64,000 bases of DNA from assembly GCF_050296195.1 (NCBI RefSeq), contig NZ_JBNKRB010000035.1. One strand, 5' to 3'. The position numbers and the translations under genes are program-made. Position 1 is the first letter of the stretch, and every line of letters starts with the position of its first letter. The notes under the pieces are model-generated. The model was given only the letters and a program-made list of their open reading frames with translations, had not been told where the DNA came from and did no database searches. This DNA comes from Gynuella sp050296195. GTDB lineage: Bacteria; Pseudomonadota; Gammaproteobacteria; Pseudomonadales; Natronospirillaceae. Positions 39,641 through 48,535 of the stretch are shown here, piece after piece.

Positions 39641-39796
39641 GGAGTCACTTAAAAATGGCCCATTTTCGCGCAGGACTTTGTCAGCACCATCCAAAGGTGA
39701 CATTCTCTTTAATCCTCATTTACACCAGTAAACTGTGCTTTTGCGAGCGGTGCTTTCTAAACAGGATAAAAACCATTTCTATTTTTAATATCTATG
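39641..39796. mobile_element. MITE copy 1 (156 bp, CTAA target duplication)
   Basis: A 156-bp non-coding element flanked on both sides by CTAA (39637-39640 and 39797-39800). It starts GGAGTCACTTAAAAATGGCC. It shares with two other copies in the window the blocks TTTTCGCGCAGGA, CTCATTTAC and TTGCGAGCGGTGCTTTCT, and the end CTATTTTTAATATC. Its terminal inverted repeats are the most degraded of the three. The YTAR duplication and GGA ends point to mobilisation by an IS5-type transposase (inference). Confidence 0.75.
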
Positions 39797-39876
39797 CTAA
39801 CTTTTTGAACATTGCAGCGCTGTTTTCATACCGGATTTAATATTTATGACTTTTGTCTAAATGACATATAAAGAAT

Positions 39877-40308
39877 ATGACCTGCTTTCGAGAATTCTGG
39901 TCAAGCGATTTCCAAAAGACAGACAAAATAACATCATCCATGTGCGATAAAATTTTCTCCCATTTCCGCTCAATAAAATGGTATCTAATACCCCAATATG
40001 TCTTGTCTACGGATTCAATCAAAGTTACCAACGGGTCCGATCTGTACCTGTACAGCGAAGATAGACACACAACTGGAGTATTACTCATTGCCAATCAACT
40101 CATAACGGTCTCCGAGCACACTGGCAAGCTGCTTGCCTACGAACACGCACCGATTCTGGAGCGCGTGCCCCGCATTCACAGCCGCAATGAATATGCCTTA
40201 CGGCAATTACAATACTACCCCGGCGCGGGAAATTTCAGATCAGGTTCCAATTATCTGTCATTGGACCGCAGCTTTATCGTTTTTATCTCAACCAAAACAT
40301 TCTACTGA
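39877..40308 (+). CDS. Hypothetical protein
   Basis: A 143-aa open frame starting at ATG 39877 with only a weak AAAGA upstream. No family is recognised. The C-terminal half (about 55-143) has ordinary globular composition (LYLYSEDRHTTGVLLIANQL, APILERVPRIHSRNEYALRQ). The first 45 residues are rich in Phe/Ser/Lys and may not be translated. It lies 76 bases after the MITE and 69 bases before the ferritin-like gene on the same strand. Equally, it could be a decayed fragment. Confidence 0.4.
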   Translation: MTCFREFWSSDFQKTDKITSSMCDKIFSHFRSIKWYLIPQYVLSTDSIKVTNGSDLYLYSEDRHTTGVLLIANQLITVSEHTGKLLAYEHAPILERVPRIHSRNEYALRQLQYYPGAGNFRSGSNYLSLDRSFIVFISTKTFY

Positions 40309-40377
40309 GATCTCTCAGTAACTGCGTATATGTAATGTCACCTTACTGTATCAATGAAAATGAACTGGAAAGTATCT

Positions 40378-41040
40378 ATGACTGTATTACAAGATCCGCT
40401 GACTATCTCCGGAATGATGTCTGCCAACAAAATATTTGAATTCCCCGTCAAGCAGTTTTTACAGCAGTTGATCATGGACAGTACCCAGCATGCGCGATTT
40501 TTAAATATGCTCGCTATGCTCGAACATATGGGCAGCCGTAAAACAACAGCCATTCAAGCAGTTAAACCACAACGAATGAGCGAAGACATACTCAAACACC
40601 TGGCTGGAGAAGTGCAACATGCCAGTTTCTTCAAACGCCAACCACAACGTGCAGCCGGGTATGATATGGAAGGTTGGAGGGACGACAATACCATGGCCAG
40701 AGTTCCAGCACTGATGTACTTCGGCCGCCTGGATGCAGGTATCTCAAATGTCGTCGGTCCATCCTCCGCCTACAACTGGGTATCTCTGATCATTGAGCTC
40801 AGGGCCTGTTGGTTATATCGGATTTATCAACAGACATTGGCAGAATCAGATGATCATCTGTCATTAAAACCGCTACTCGCTGTAGAAAATCATCATCTAC
40901 AGAAAATGTATACTGCCTGTGGCGAGAACATTGATCAGCTCAAACATCTAAGCACTTATGAAAGCGGGTTATTCAGAAAACTGTGGGACAAAATCATTAC
41001 CAGTATTGAACTGCCCTATGAACCTGCTATGCAGATCTGA
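40378..41040 (+). CDS. Ferritin-like di-iron domain protein (unassigned family)
   Basis: A 220-aa protein from ATG 40378 (MTVLQDPLTISG), preceded by GGAAAG; an ATG 24 bases earlier is possible. It is helical and carries the ligand spacing of a ferritin-like di-iron four-helix bundle. Numbered from the earlier ATG, these are Glu57 in NMLAMLEHMG, E86xxH89 in LAGEVQHASFF, Glu149 in LIIELRACWLY, and E178xxH181 in AVENHHLQKMY. This E-ExxH-E-ExxH pattern is seen directly; an oxidase, oxygenase or iron-binding role is inferred. There is no signal peptide. I cannot match a named family. Confidence 0.65.
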   Translation: MTVLQDPLTISGMMSANKIFEFPVKQFLQQLIMDSTQHARFLNMLAMLEHMGSRKTTAIQAVKPQRMSEDILKHLAGEVQHASFFKRQPQRAAGYDMEGWRDDNTMARVPALMYFGRLDAGISNVVGPSSAYNWVSLIIELRACWLYRIYQQTLAESDDHLSLKPLLAVENHHLQKMYTACGENIDQLKHLSTYESGLFRKLWDKIITSIELPYEPAMQI

Positions 41041-41594
41041 CGGAGATGCAGCAGCAATGCTTCTCTGTTCTGTATATCAACACGCAGTTATTTCCAGCAC
41101 GCGCATATTTATAGACCCTAATAGTAAGAATCGCTTATATGGTCAGTTTGTTTACGGCGAAAAAGAGCCTCTCCCCGATAATTATATCGCTGCACCGGAT
41201 ATGGACACCGTTGCATAAACCTGACATCGGTTATTAGCCAATAACGAATGCCCCCCTAACCATCCAACACATATCCCTGTTGATTTTATAAACAAATTAT
41301 CCCGCCTTTCCTTAAGCACCGTTTCTGTCAGAACCAAAAAATATGATGACGATGTACTATTCTGACAAAACATTGATCCAGATTAACAGTCGTATACCTT
41401 TATCAAATGTACCCGACTAAATAAGGATACTTAAATTAGAAAGTCCAAATATTATAAATATTGGAGTGTTATGACACGCGGCATAACCAACCGATGGGCC
41501 ATAACCCTTCCTGTCAGGAAATCACCTGAACGTTCGAATGTTATTGCTCAGGTGGATTTCATCATCCAAGGATTTTATACCAAGGAATCAAACT
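41041..41594. other. 554-base gap before the GLUG-repeat gene
   Basis: No supported gene. A frame at 40958-41218 overlaps the ferritin-like gene and has no recognisable domain. An imperfect inverted repeat (AAATCACCTGA at about 41519 and TCAGGTGGATTT at about 41550) lies in the probable 5' leader of the following gene. AAGGA at about 41582 is that gene's ribosome site. Confidence 0.4.
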
Positions 41595-43286
41595 ATGAGT
41601 ACATATCTCGATAACCTCTTCCATCTCCGATACGCTGGGATATTTTGTATTTTGGCCCTGGCTTCCACCGGCACTCAGGCCATCGTTGACAGCAACAGTA
41701 ATGGCTTGGTTGACATCAACACTCTGCAAGATCTTTATAAGATCCGTTACAATCTCGAGGGTACGGGTATGACCGACGCCTCCGGCAACACAGACAGCAG
41801 TGGTTGCCCAAGTGGTGGCTGTTTCGGTTACGAGCTGACAAAGGACCTGAATTTTGATACCAACGACAATGGTATTACCAGCGATGATTTGTATTGGAAC
41901 AATGGTGCAGGCTGGGATCCGATAGGCTCTGCAGAAGCGCCATTCAACGCCGAATTCAATGGTCATCATCACACCCTTTACAACCTCTATATTAATCGTA
42001 CCGGCGAGGACAATATCGGATTGTTTGCTGCTATGGGCAACGGGAGAATCTACGATCTAACCATTGAGGGATCCAATAGAAATGTCTCTGTGGCCGGTAA
42101 CAATAATACCGGAGTGTTGGTTGGCAGCCTGCTGTCTCTGGACGATGAACAGATATACACGTTTGCTTTAGAGCATAACATCATTTCCGGCAATGTCTCT
42201 GGTGGCAATAATGTCGGTCTGCTGATGGGCAGTCTTCGTTCAATGGCTAATTATGATGTTCATCAACTTATCGTTACCGGTAACCAACTGAGCGGTAAAG
42301 TAAACGGTCGCGATCGGGTGGCCGGTGTGGTGGGTTACATCAATGGCCCAGACCTTAACAGTTTTACCGGGTTGACAGCCTCGATATCAGACAATCAGGT
42401 GTCTGCACTTATCAGCGGTGACAATTATGTCGGCGGCCTGGCCGGCCATATCAATGTCACACAGCAATATAACTGGGGTGACAAAACTTCCATGACCTCT
42501 AACAGTATCTCCGGAACCATCACCGGTACTCTAAATGTTGGTGGTATGATCGGAGGCCTGATCGCAAATCAATACAATGCCTCAGCCAATGTACTGGATA
42601 ACATTTCCACAGCCGCTGTTGATGGTGACGGAAATCTCGGTGGCCTGATCGGCTACGTGGAGTCAGATGGCAATTTCCCAAGCGTTGTCATCGCTCACAA
42701 CTCAGCCCATGGTAACGTCAATGGAGCGCGCAGAAATGTCGGCGGCCTGATAGGCCTGATTTTGATTGCCAATGCCAGCTCAATCGATACTTATCAGAAT
42801 TATGCAACCGGTCAGGTCAGCGGTTCCCGATCCGTCGGCGGATTAATGGGCCACATACATTCTTTTTCATCGTCCTGGCCGGACGTCGTCACCAACGTTA
42901 CCGACAGCTTCGCGTATGGCAAAGTCACCGGTACCGCCATGGTCGGAGGCCTCATTGGCTACATTGATGAGGCTTATCTGAGTATCTATGTCAGTAACAC
43001 TTACTCTATCGGACAAGTGAATGGTCAGTCCGATACTGGTGGGCTGATCGGACGTATCGACTCCCTGGGAGACTATTTCGGAACTGACATGACCAACGTC
43101 TCAGCTAGCTTCTGGGATACTCTACGCAGCGGCAAGTCAACCAGTGCAGGCGAGGAGACGGGTTATAATACCCGAATCTTAAAATGCCCTACCGCACCGG
43201 GTGAGTGTGCATCCGGTTTGTATTCTGGCTGGAGTACAACTATCTGGGATTTTGGCACTTCCAGTGATTATCCTGTGTTGAAATAA
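41595..43286 (+). CDS. Secreted GLUG-repeat protein
   Basis: A 563-aa exported protein from ATG 41595, which has AAGGA 7-8 bases upstream; an in-frame ATG at 41538 lacks one. Signal peptide: hydrophobic YAGIFCILALASTGTQA, likely cut after TQA. The mature part opens with VDSNSNGLVDINTLQDLYKI and a Cys pair (GCPSGGCFGYEL). About ten GLUG-type repeats follow, such as GNVSGGNNVGLLMGSL, GTITGTLNVGGMIGGL, GQVSGSRSVGGLMGHI and GKVTGTAMVGGLIGYI, which should form a beta-helix. No anchor domain is seen. Adhesion or a surface/secreted structural role is inferred from the family. Confidence 0.85.
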   Translation: MSTYLDNLFHLRYAGIFCILALASTGTQAIVDSNSNGLVDINTLQDLYKIRYNLEGTGMTDASGNTDSSGCPSGGCFGYELTKDLNFDTNDNGITSDDLYWNNGAGWDPIGSAEAPFNAEFNGHHHTLYNLYINRTGEDNIGLFAAMGNGRIYDLTIEGSNRNVSVAGNNNTGVLVGSLLSLDDEQIYTFALEHNIISGNVSGGNNVGLLMGSLRSMANYDVHQLIVTGNQLSGKVNGRDRVAGVVGYINGPDLNSFTGLTASISDNQVSALISGDNYVGGLAGHINVTQQYNWGDKTSMTSNSISGTITGTLNVGGMIGGLIANQYNASANVLDNISTAAVDGDGNLGGLIGYVESDGNFPSVVIAHNSAHGNVNGARRNVGGLIGLILIANASSIDTYQNYATGQVSGSRSVGGLMGHIHSFSSSWPDVVTNVTDSFAYGKVTGTAMVGGLIGYIDEAYLSIYVSNTYSIGQVNGQSDTGGLIGRIDSLGDYFGTDMTNVSASFWDTLRSGKSTSAGEETGYNTRILKCPTAPGECASGLYSGWSTTIWDFGTSSDYPVLK

Positions 43287-43396
43287 TTCAGATCCACCAT
43301 GTATGGCAACGTTTGTTGCCGGAATGACTAGCAGGTTGTTGATGTTCGACGGACGTTGTGAATATGGCGTTAAAATCAATAGCTTGCCAGACAACA

Positions 43397-43425
43397 ACCA
43401 AAGAGGTCAGCACGACCTCTTTGGT
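43397..43425. terminator. Hairpin between convergent GLUG gene and glcB
   Basis: A perfect 12-bp stem, ACCAAAGAGGTC with GACCTCTTTGGT, around AGCAC. It sits between two converging genes and can fold on either strand. Neither side has a good U-tract directly attached. Confidence 0.55.
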
Positions 43426-43469
43426 AAGCGCCCATATAATTTTTTCGCCATCATAGACAGCACACCCCC

Positions 43470-45635
43470 TCAACCAGCCTTTACTTTGCGGCGATAGGCA
43501 TGCAGCAATGGTTCGGTATAACCACTGGGCTGGTCTTTACCTTTCAGCACCAGATCGCAGGCCGCCTGAAATGCATAACTGGCTTCAAAATCAGGTGCCA
43601 TTGGCCGATAGGCAGGATCTTGCGCATTCTGCCGGTCTACCACTGCAGCCATGCGTTTCATGGTGGCAATCACCTGTTCTTCACTACAGACACCGTGATA
43701 TAACCAGTTAGCCATATGCTGGCTGGAAATTCTCAGGGTGGCGCGATCCTCCATCAAGCCAACATCATTGATATCAGGCACTTTTGAACAACCAATCCCT
43801 TGATCAACCCAACGCACCACATAACCCAGAATCCCCTGAGCGTTGTTATCGAGTTCCTGCTGGATGTTTTCAGCGGACAAACCTGATACATCACTAAGCA
43901 CAGGAATGGTCAGAATGTCATCCAGAGAGGCCCGTTGACGATCTTTTATTGCCTCTTGCTTCGCCGCCACATTGACCTGATGATAATGAAGGGCATGCAG
44001 CGTTGCCGCCGTGGGCGATGGAACCCAGGCGCAATTTGCACCCGCCTGCGGATGAGCCACTTTGGTTTCCAGCATCTGACACATTTCATCAGGAATCGGC
44101 CACATGCCTTTACCGATCTGAGCCCTTCCCTTCAGACCGGTAGCCAGACCGATATCCACATTCCAGTCTTCATAGGCTTTGATCCAGGGCTGTTGTTTCA
44201 TCAACGTCTTGCGAATCATCGGGCCAGCCTGCATGCTTGTGTGAATTTCGTCGCCGGTACGGTCCAGAAATCCGGTATTGATAAACACCACCCGATCTCT
44301 GGCAGCGCGAATACAGGCTTTCAAATTCACCGTGGTGCGACGCTCCTCATCCATGATGCCAACCTTAATGGTGAACCTTGGCAATTCCAACACATCTTCA
44401 ACTCTGCCAAACAGCTCATTAGTAAACGCCACTTCTTCGGGACCGTGCATTTTAGGTTTAACAATGTAGATGCTGCGGGTTTTGGAGTTGCGATATTTAC
44501 CGAGCCCTTTGATATCATGCATGGCAATCAATGAAGTAACCATGGCATCCAATATGCCCTCGGGAATTTCCCGGCCATGCTTATCCATCACCGCATCAAT
44601 GGCCATCAGATGACCGACATTGCGCACAAACATCAGACTGCGTCCCGGTAATCTAATCGTCCGTCCATCGGCAGCAGTATATTCGCGATCAGGGTGTAAT
44701 ACTCGGGTCATCATCCGCCCACCCTTGTCGAAGGTATCCTGCAGATCACCATTCATTAATCCCAGCCAATTACGATACACCACGACTTTATCATCAGCAT
44801 CGACTGCGGCTATGGAATCTTCACAATCCTGAATCGTGGTCAGCGCCGCTTCCATAAGAATATCTTTGATACCTGCTGGATCACTAGCGCCTATCGGACT
44901 CGATGGATCAATCTGAATTTCAAAATGCAGCCCGTTGTTCCGCAGCAATATCGCCACCGGATGATCAACAGCCCCCACATACCCTACAAATTTCCGCGGG
45001 TCTTTCAGATCCACAGTGACACCATCCACCAGGGTGACCAATAAATTTTCATCTTCAATGTGGTAAGCCCGGGCATCATTATGACTGCCGGAGGATAATG
45101 GCACAGCCTGGTCCAGAAAGGACCGGCCAAATTCGATGACACGCGCGCCTCTTACCGGGTTATAGGTAGTGCCTTTTTCTGCTCCACCATTCTCAGAAAT
45201 TACATCCGTTCCGTATAACGCATCATACAGACTCCCCCAACGGGCATTGGCTGCATTCAATGCAAACCGGGCATTCATTACTGGAACCACTAGCTGCGGA
45301 CCGGCCATAACCGCAACTTCAGGATCAACATTTTCGGTACAGATATGGAAGTCATCCACTTCCGGAAGCAGATAGCCGATCTCTTCGAGAAAGTTTTTAT
45401 ATGCGGATAAATCAACACTGTCATGTTGCTGATGATACGCATCTATTTTTGACTGTAATTCGTCACGCTTTTCCAGCAAGGTTTTGTTTTTGGGCGTTAA
45501 GTCTTCGACCACGGTTTCGAGTTCGGTCCAGAACCTGACCGCATCAACGCCAGTACCGGGAATCGCCTGCTCATTGATAAAATCGTACAGCACCTTTGCG
45601 ACTTTCAAGCCGCCAACTTGAACCATTTCCGCCAT
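43470..45635 (-). CDS. glcB: Malate synthase G
   Basis: Condenses glyoxylate with acetyl-CoA to malate, in glyoxylate/glycolate use. The 721-aa length and the sequence fit the monomeric G form: GRSLMFVRNVGHLM, the core NSKTRSIYIVKPKMHGPEEV, TVNLKACIRAARDRVVFINTGFLDRTGDEIHT, MWPIPDEM, and GANCAWVPSPTAATLHALHYH. No isocitrate lyase or glycolate oxidase gene adjoins it here. It is a single gene by spacing: convergent with the GLUG gene and about 540 bases from the lipoprotein operon. Confidence 0.97.
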   Translation of the reverse strand: MAEMVQVGGLKVAKVLYDFINEQAIPGTGVDAVRFWTELETVVEDLTPKNKTLLEKRDELQSKIDAYHQQHDSVDLSAYKNFLEEIGYLLPEVDDFHICTENVDPEVAVMAGPQLVVPVMNARFALNAANARWGSLYDALYGTDVISENGGAEKGTTYNPVRGARVIEFGRSFLDQAVPLSSGSHNDARAYHIEDENLLVTLVDGVTVDLKDPRKFVGYVGAVDHPVAILLRNNGLHFEIQIDPSSPIGASDPAGIKDILMEAALTTIQDCEDSIAAVDADDKVVVYRNWLGLMNGDLQDTFDKGGRMMTRVLHPDREYTAADGRTIRLPGRSLMFVRNVGHLMAIDAVMDKHGREIPEGILDAMVTSLIAMHDIKGLGKYRNSKTRSIYIVKPKMHGPEEVAFTNELFGRVEDVLELPRFTIKVGIMDEERRTTVNLKACIRAARDRVVFINTGFLDRTGDEIHTSMQAGPMIRKTLMKQQPWIKAYEDWNVDIGLATGLKGRAQIGKGMWPIPDEMCQMLETKVAHPQAGANCAWVPSPTAATLHALHYHQVNVAAKQEAIKDRQRASLDDILTIPVLSDVSGLSAENIQQELDNNAQGILGYVVRWVDQGIGCSKVPDINDVGLMEDRATLRISSQHMANWLYHGVCSEEQVIATMKRMAAVVDRQNAQDPAYRPMAPDFEASYAFQAACDLVLKGKDQPSGYTEPLLHAYRRKVKAG

Positions 45636-46173
45636 AACTCAGCCTCGTTTCTGGTATTTTGAACCTATGGAACTTCTGAATAATGATCTGTATTGCCAAC
45701 ACGACTCAGAAGCACCCTATTAACCTTGACATGCAAACCGCCTGTCCTGAACGATCCGAAAGTCATTTGCCAATTTCCGGCAATTTTCCATATATTGATG
45801 TGTGCGGAATGTCGTGGAGCAATCTATCCATGATTTCGCTCGCTGATTGAAACTCCATTGATTCCCCCGCACCTTCACCAATGACCAGACCAATCTGCTC
45901 CTGACAGGTCTGGTTTTAATTCATCGTAGCAGAGATCTGCCATCACAAAGCTTTGGCCCGGCATTCTGTTGTTGTTATGTAACCTTTTCAGGGATTGTAC
46001 GCAAAAAAATAGCGAAATCCACTCGTTCAGTGAAATTTCGCTATGAGGCTTTAGTATTACAGAAGGGCTGTTACTGATTGGAAAAAATAGTGGTTAATCG
46101 CCTGGACTGCCGGTTATTCGAGTCATAATAAGCGACGGTCGCCAGTTTGATACCGCAACCATCCAGGCGGCCT
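45636..46173. other. Intergenic region upstream of glcB, with the terminator of the lipoprotein operon
   Basis: About 540 bases with no supported gene. An imperfect stem CCAGACC/GGTCTGG followed by TTTT lies at about 45892-45918 on the plus strand, but no plus-strand gene ends there. The promoter of glcB must be in the part nearest 45,650-45,800. The terminator of the minus-strand lipoprotein operon is listed separately. Confidence 0.4.
46003..46044 (-). terminator. Rho-independent terminator of the surface lipoprotein operon
   Basis: On the minus strand ATAGCGAAAT..CACT pairs with AGTG..ATTTCGCTAT and is followed by a run of T (46009 down to 46003). It stands about 130 bases after the stop codon of the HEFAH lipoprotein gene. 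Confidence 0.85.
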
Positions 46174-47889
46174 TCACTCCACCATCTCAACAGAAAGTTG
46201 ATAACTACCATAGCGACCGATATAGCCATAGAGGGAAGGGTCCAGATAAACTGCATCGGTAGTTTCGATTTTCACGTATACCGTCTCGTTAAATGATGGA
46301 GAATAAAGCACCTCTGAACGAAAGTGAGACCCATCATGCAGGGGATAACAACCTTGCGGCGCCAGTTCGCAGTCTGTTGCATCATCATTGCGGATGGGAT
46401 GGCTGTCTGCATCAATAAGCACATTGCCACTCTGATCAAGCAGCGTGATCAGGGTATCGGCACCATTACGTAACTCATGGGTAAAAATCCGGTAACGGTG
46501 ACCGCCACTAAGCTGAACCGCAATCATATCCTGATCCGGCAGTTGATCATTACGGTACAGATAATGCTGGCGTCCACTGACACAGCTCCAGGGTAAGGTC
46601 TGACCGGAAAAATGACAGTTCAACAGCGCTGCTGACAAGCTATCATTATCGGGTTCATAAGCATCCTGCTGATAGAAGATACTCCGGTCTGCCAGTGCAG
46701 CCTGCCACTGACTGAGCTGTATTGATGAAGGCGACTGCGCCTGAAGCAGTCCGTCCCAGAACGCTTCAAGATTATCAGCACTGTCATTGACCGTCAGATA
46801 AACAGAAAATGACTCCCAAATGGATGCAACATCGGCACGCTGTAATAACAGCCACAATACTCTGGAAACCGCTGCTTCGTTACTGGCATAACGATAAGCG
46901 GAGCCACTGAGACTCGCATAATTTACCACCAGTGCCGGGTAACCGGCCTGATTATTATTGTCAACGTAATAACTGGTTTCCAGATAACCGGGAATCGACA
47001 GGCGCTGCGGGTCGTTCTCGCGAAGCCAGTTTTTGATCGCAATCTGCAGATAACTGGCATGTCCCTCGCTCCAGGTCAGGCGTAAATCCAGGTCATTGCT
47101 GGACAAAGTATGATACCCCCCTGGAGATTCACTCAACCCCAGAGAATATTCACAGTAATGGGCAAATTCATGCCACAGCACATCATCATCAAAATCATCC
47201 GTATCACCCGTAGGATCACTCAGCACATATATACCGGCACCCTGAGTACAGCTGCCGCCAGTCTGAGAAAAACAAGTGTAGGTCCCGGTTCGGTTGCCAT
47301 ACTGCCAAAACAGTTTTAAATCCTGCATGGCAACCGTATCGCCAGAATATGCGGCTACGAAGTTGTAACCAGACAGCATGACATCCATCATATTAAAGAT
47401 ACCGGCGACGCGATCATCGAGCATCATGCGAATATCTGCTTGGCTGCTTTCCGCTGTTACCGTGATGCTCTGGCTGACGGCATACTGACTGCCACTGTGG
47501 TTATGAACAGAAATGACATGGCCGGATTCGGTTTCGGTCTGTGCCAGAACCCGCAACGAATAATCCGCCGTAGTTATATCGGGAAATTCATAAAATCCGT
47601 TGTCATCCGTTAACGTCGTTGCTAACAGCTGATCCTCTTTGTCAATCAGATCCAGTACCACCCGACGCGCCGGTTTGAACGGTGTATTGCCGTTCACAAA
47701 ACCGGAACTGCCATAGATTCGATCCTGGTATTCGATTCTGCCCGTCAGAACCACCTGGACACCCTCCGGCTTGGCACTGCTATCAATGTCCGCTTGTGAC
47801 TGAGAACCGGAGTCCGTACCAGAGGCACTTTCCTGACAGCCTGCCAACAGAATCAGTCCGGCCAAAAGCAACCCATCTAACAACTTCAT
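46174..47889 (-). CDS. Lipoprotein with HEFAH zinc-metalloprotease-like motif
   Basis: A 571-aa predicted lipoprotein: signal peptide with lipobox LLAGC (Cys18), an acidic/Ser linker, then a carboxypeptidase-regulatory-like beta domain (about 45-150: ARRVVLDLIDKEDQLLATTL, TDDNGFYEFPDI). A central part holds DVLWHEFAHYCEYSLGL (HEFAH at 240-244), a HExxH zinc-binding motif, and GHASYLQIAIKNWL. The C-terminal third is beta-rich (DQDMIAVQLSGGHRYRIFTHEL), like bacterial pre-peptidase C-terminal domains. Peptidase activity is plausible but unproven. Last gene of the three-gene operon. Confidence 0.75.
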   Translation of the reverse strand: MKLLDGLLLAGLILLAGCQESASGTDSGSQSQADIDSSAKPEGVQVVLTGRIEYQDRIYGSSGFVNGNTPFKPARRVVLDLIDKEDQLLATTLTDDNGFYEFPDITTADYSLRVLAQTETESGHVISVHNHSGSQYAVSQSITVTAESSQADIRMMLDDRVAGIFNMMDVMLSGYNFVAAYSGDTVAMQDLKLFWQYGNRTGTYTCFSQTGGSCTQGAGIYVLSDPTGDTDDFDDDVLWHEFAHYCEYSLGLSESPGGYHTLSSNDLDLRLTWSEGHASYLQIAIKNWLRENDPQRLSIPGYLETSYYVDNNNQAGYPALVVNYASLSGSAYRYASNEAAVSRVLWLLLQRADVASIWESFSVYLTVNDSADNLEAFWDGLLQAQSPSSIQLSQWQAALADRSIFYQQDAYEPDNDSLSAALLNCHFSGQTLPWSCVSGRQHYLYRNDQLPDQDMIAVQLSGGHRYRIFTHELRNGADTLITLLDQSGNVLIDADSHPIRNDDATDCELAPQGCYPLHDGSHFRSEVLYSPSFNETVYVKIETTDAVYLDPSLYGYIGRYGSYQLSVEMVE

Positions 47890-47892
47890 AAG

Positions 47893-48450
47893 TTAATGGT
47901 CCAGAGAGATCGTCAGAATAGTCTGCCCAAAGCGCTGTTCATACCGGTCATGATGAGCCACAACACTGGAACGAATGGTGGGCTGGCCTGGCAACGGACG
48001 GCTGTCGATTGCAGTCATCCGGATACCAGATACCGTTGCAGCCACCGCATTGGCAGAAATAACCTGTTGACTACCTGACGGTATCTGCCCGCTGAATACC
48101 AGAGTATGGCTCTCATTAGCAGCCAACAACCCCTGCCATTCAGTAACACCACTCAACACCAGCATTTGGTCCGGCACCGCAACGGTCATCACTATTTCCA
48201 CGTCTTCCGGCAAGCCGGACATAACCAAAACATTAAAACGATATTCGGAACTCTGCAGAAGTGGTTCGATCTCTATTGAAACCGTCAGCGGAGAGTCCGG
48301 TTTGACAAACGGCCCGGCAACAGCAGAGAGCGCCAGTCCCAGCATCAGCAAAGACACAGCACACTGCCATAATACAACTCGCGATCGCGACTTCAGGGCA
48401 TCCACAGCAGAGATGCAAGTAGGTATTATGGCAATAGACTGGTTTTGCAT
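47893..48450 (-). CDS. Small exported protein of unknown function
   Basis: A 185-aa protein with a hydrophobic segment at about 27-45 (VVLWQCAVSLLMLGLALSAVAG) that may serve as a signal peptide with an unusually long N-region, then a beta-rich domain (VSIEIEPLLQSSEYRFNVLVMSGLP, ESHTLVFSGQIPSGSQQV). No family is recognised. It stands 85 bases after the giant lipoprotein gene and 3 bases before the metalloprotease-like lipoprotein gene, so co-expression with both is likely. Confidence 0.65.
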   Translation of the reverse strand: MQNQSIAIIPTCISAVDALKSRSRVVLWQCAVSLLMLGLALSAVAGPFVKPDSPLTVSIEIEPLLQSSEYRFNVLVMSGLPEDVEIVMTVAVPDQMLVLSGVTEWQGLLAANESHTLVFSGQIPSGSQQVISANAVAATVSGIRMTAIDSRPLPGQPTIRSSVVAHHDRYEQRFGQTILTISLDH

Positions 48451-48535
48451 TTCAGTACTCCCACATCAGACCGCCTGCGCGGTCTGAGATAAATATGCAG
48501 ACGTGGCGCGATAACCGCGCCACGTCCAATGGTCA

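Noticed and set aside
43935..44534. 199-aa plus-strand frame opposite glcB
   Set aside because: Antisense shadow of the highly conserved malate synthase G coding sequence.
45885..45920. TGACCAGACC...GGTCTGG repeat as a GntR-type operator for glcB
   Set aside because: The arms are 15 bases apart, the site is over 200 bases from the glcB start, and it does not match the PdhR/GlcC pattern well.
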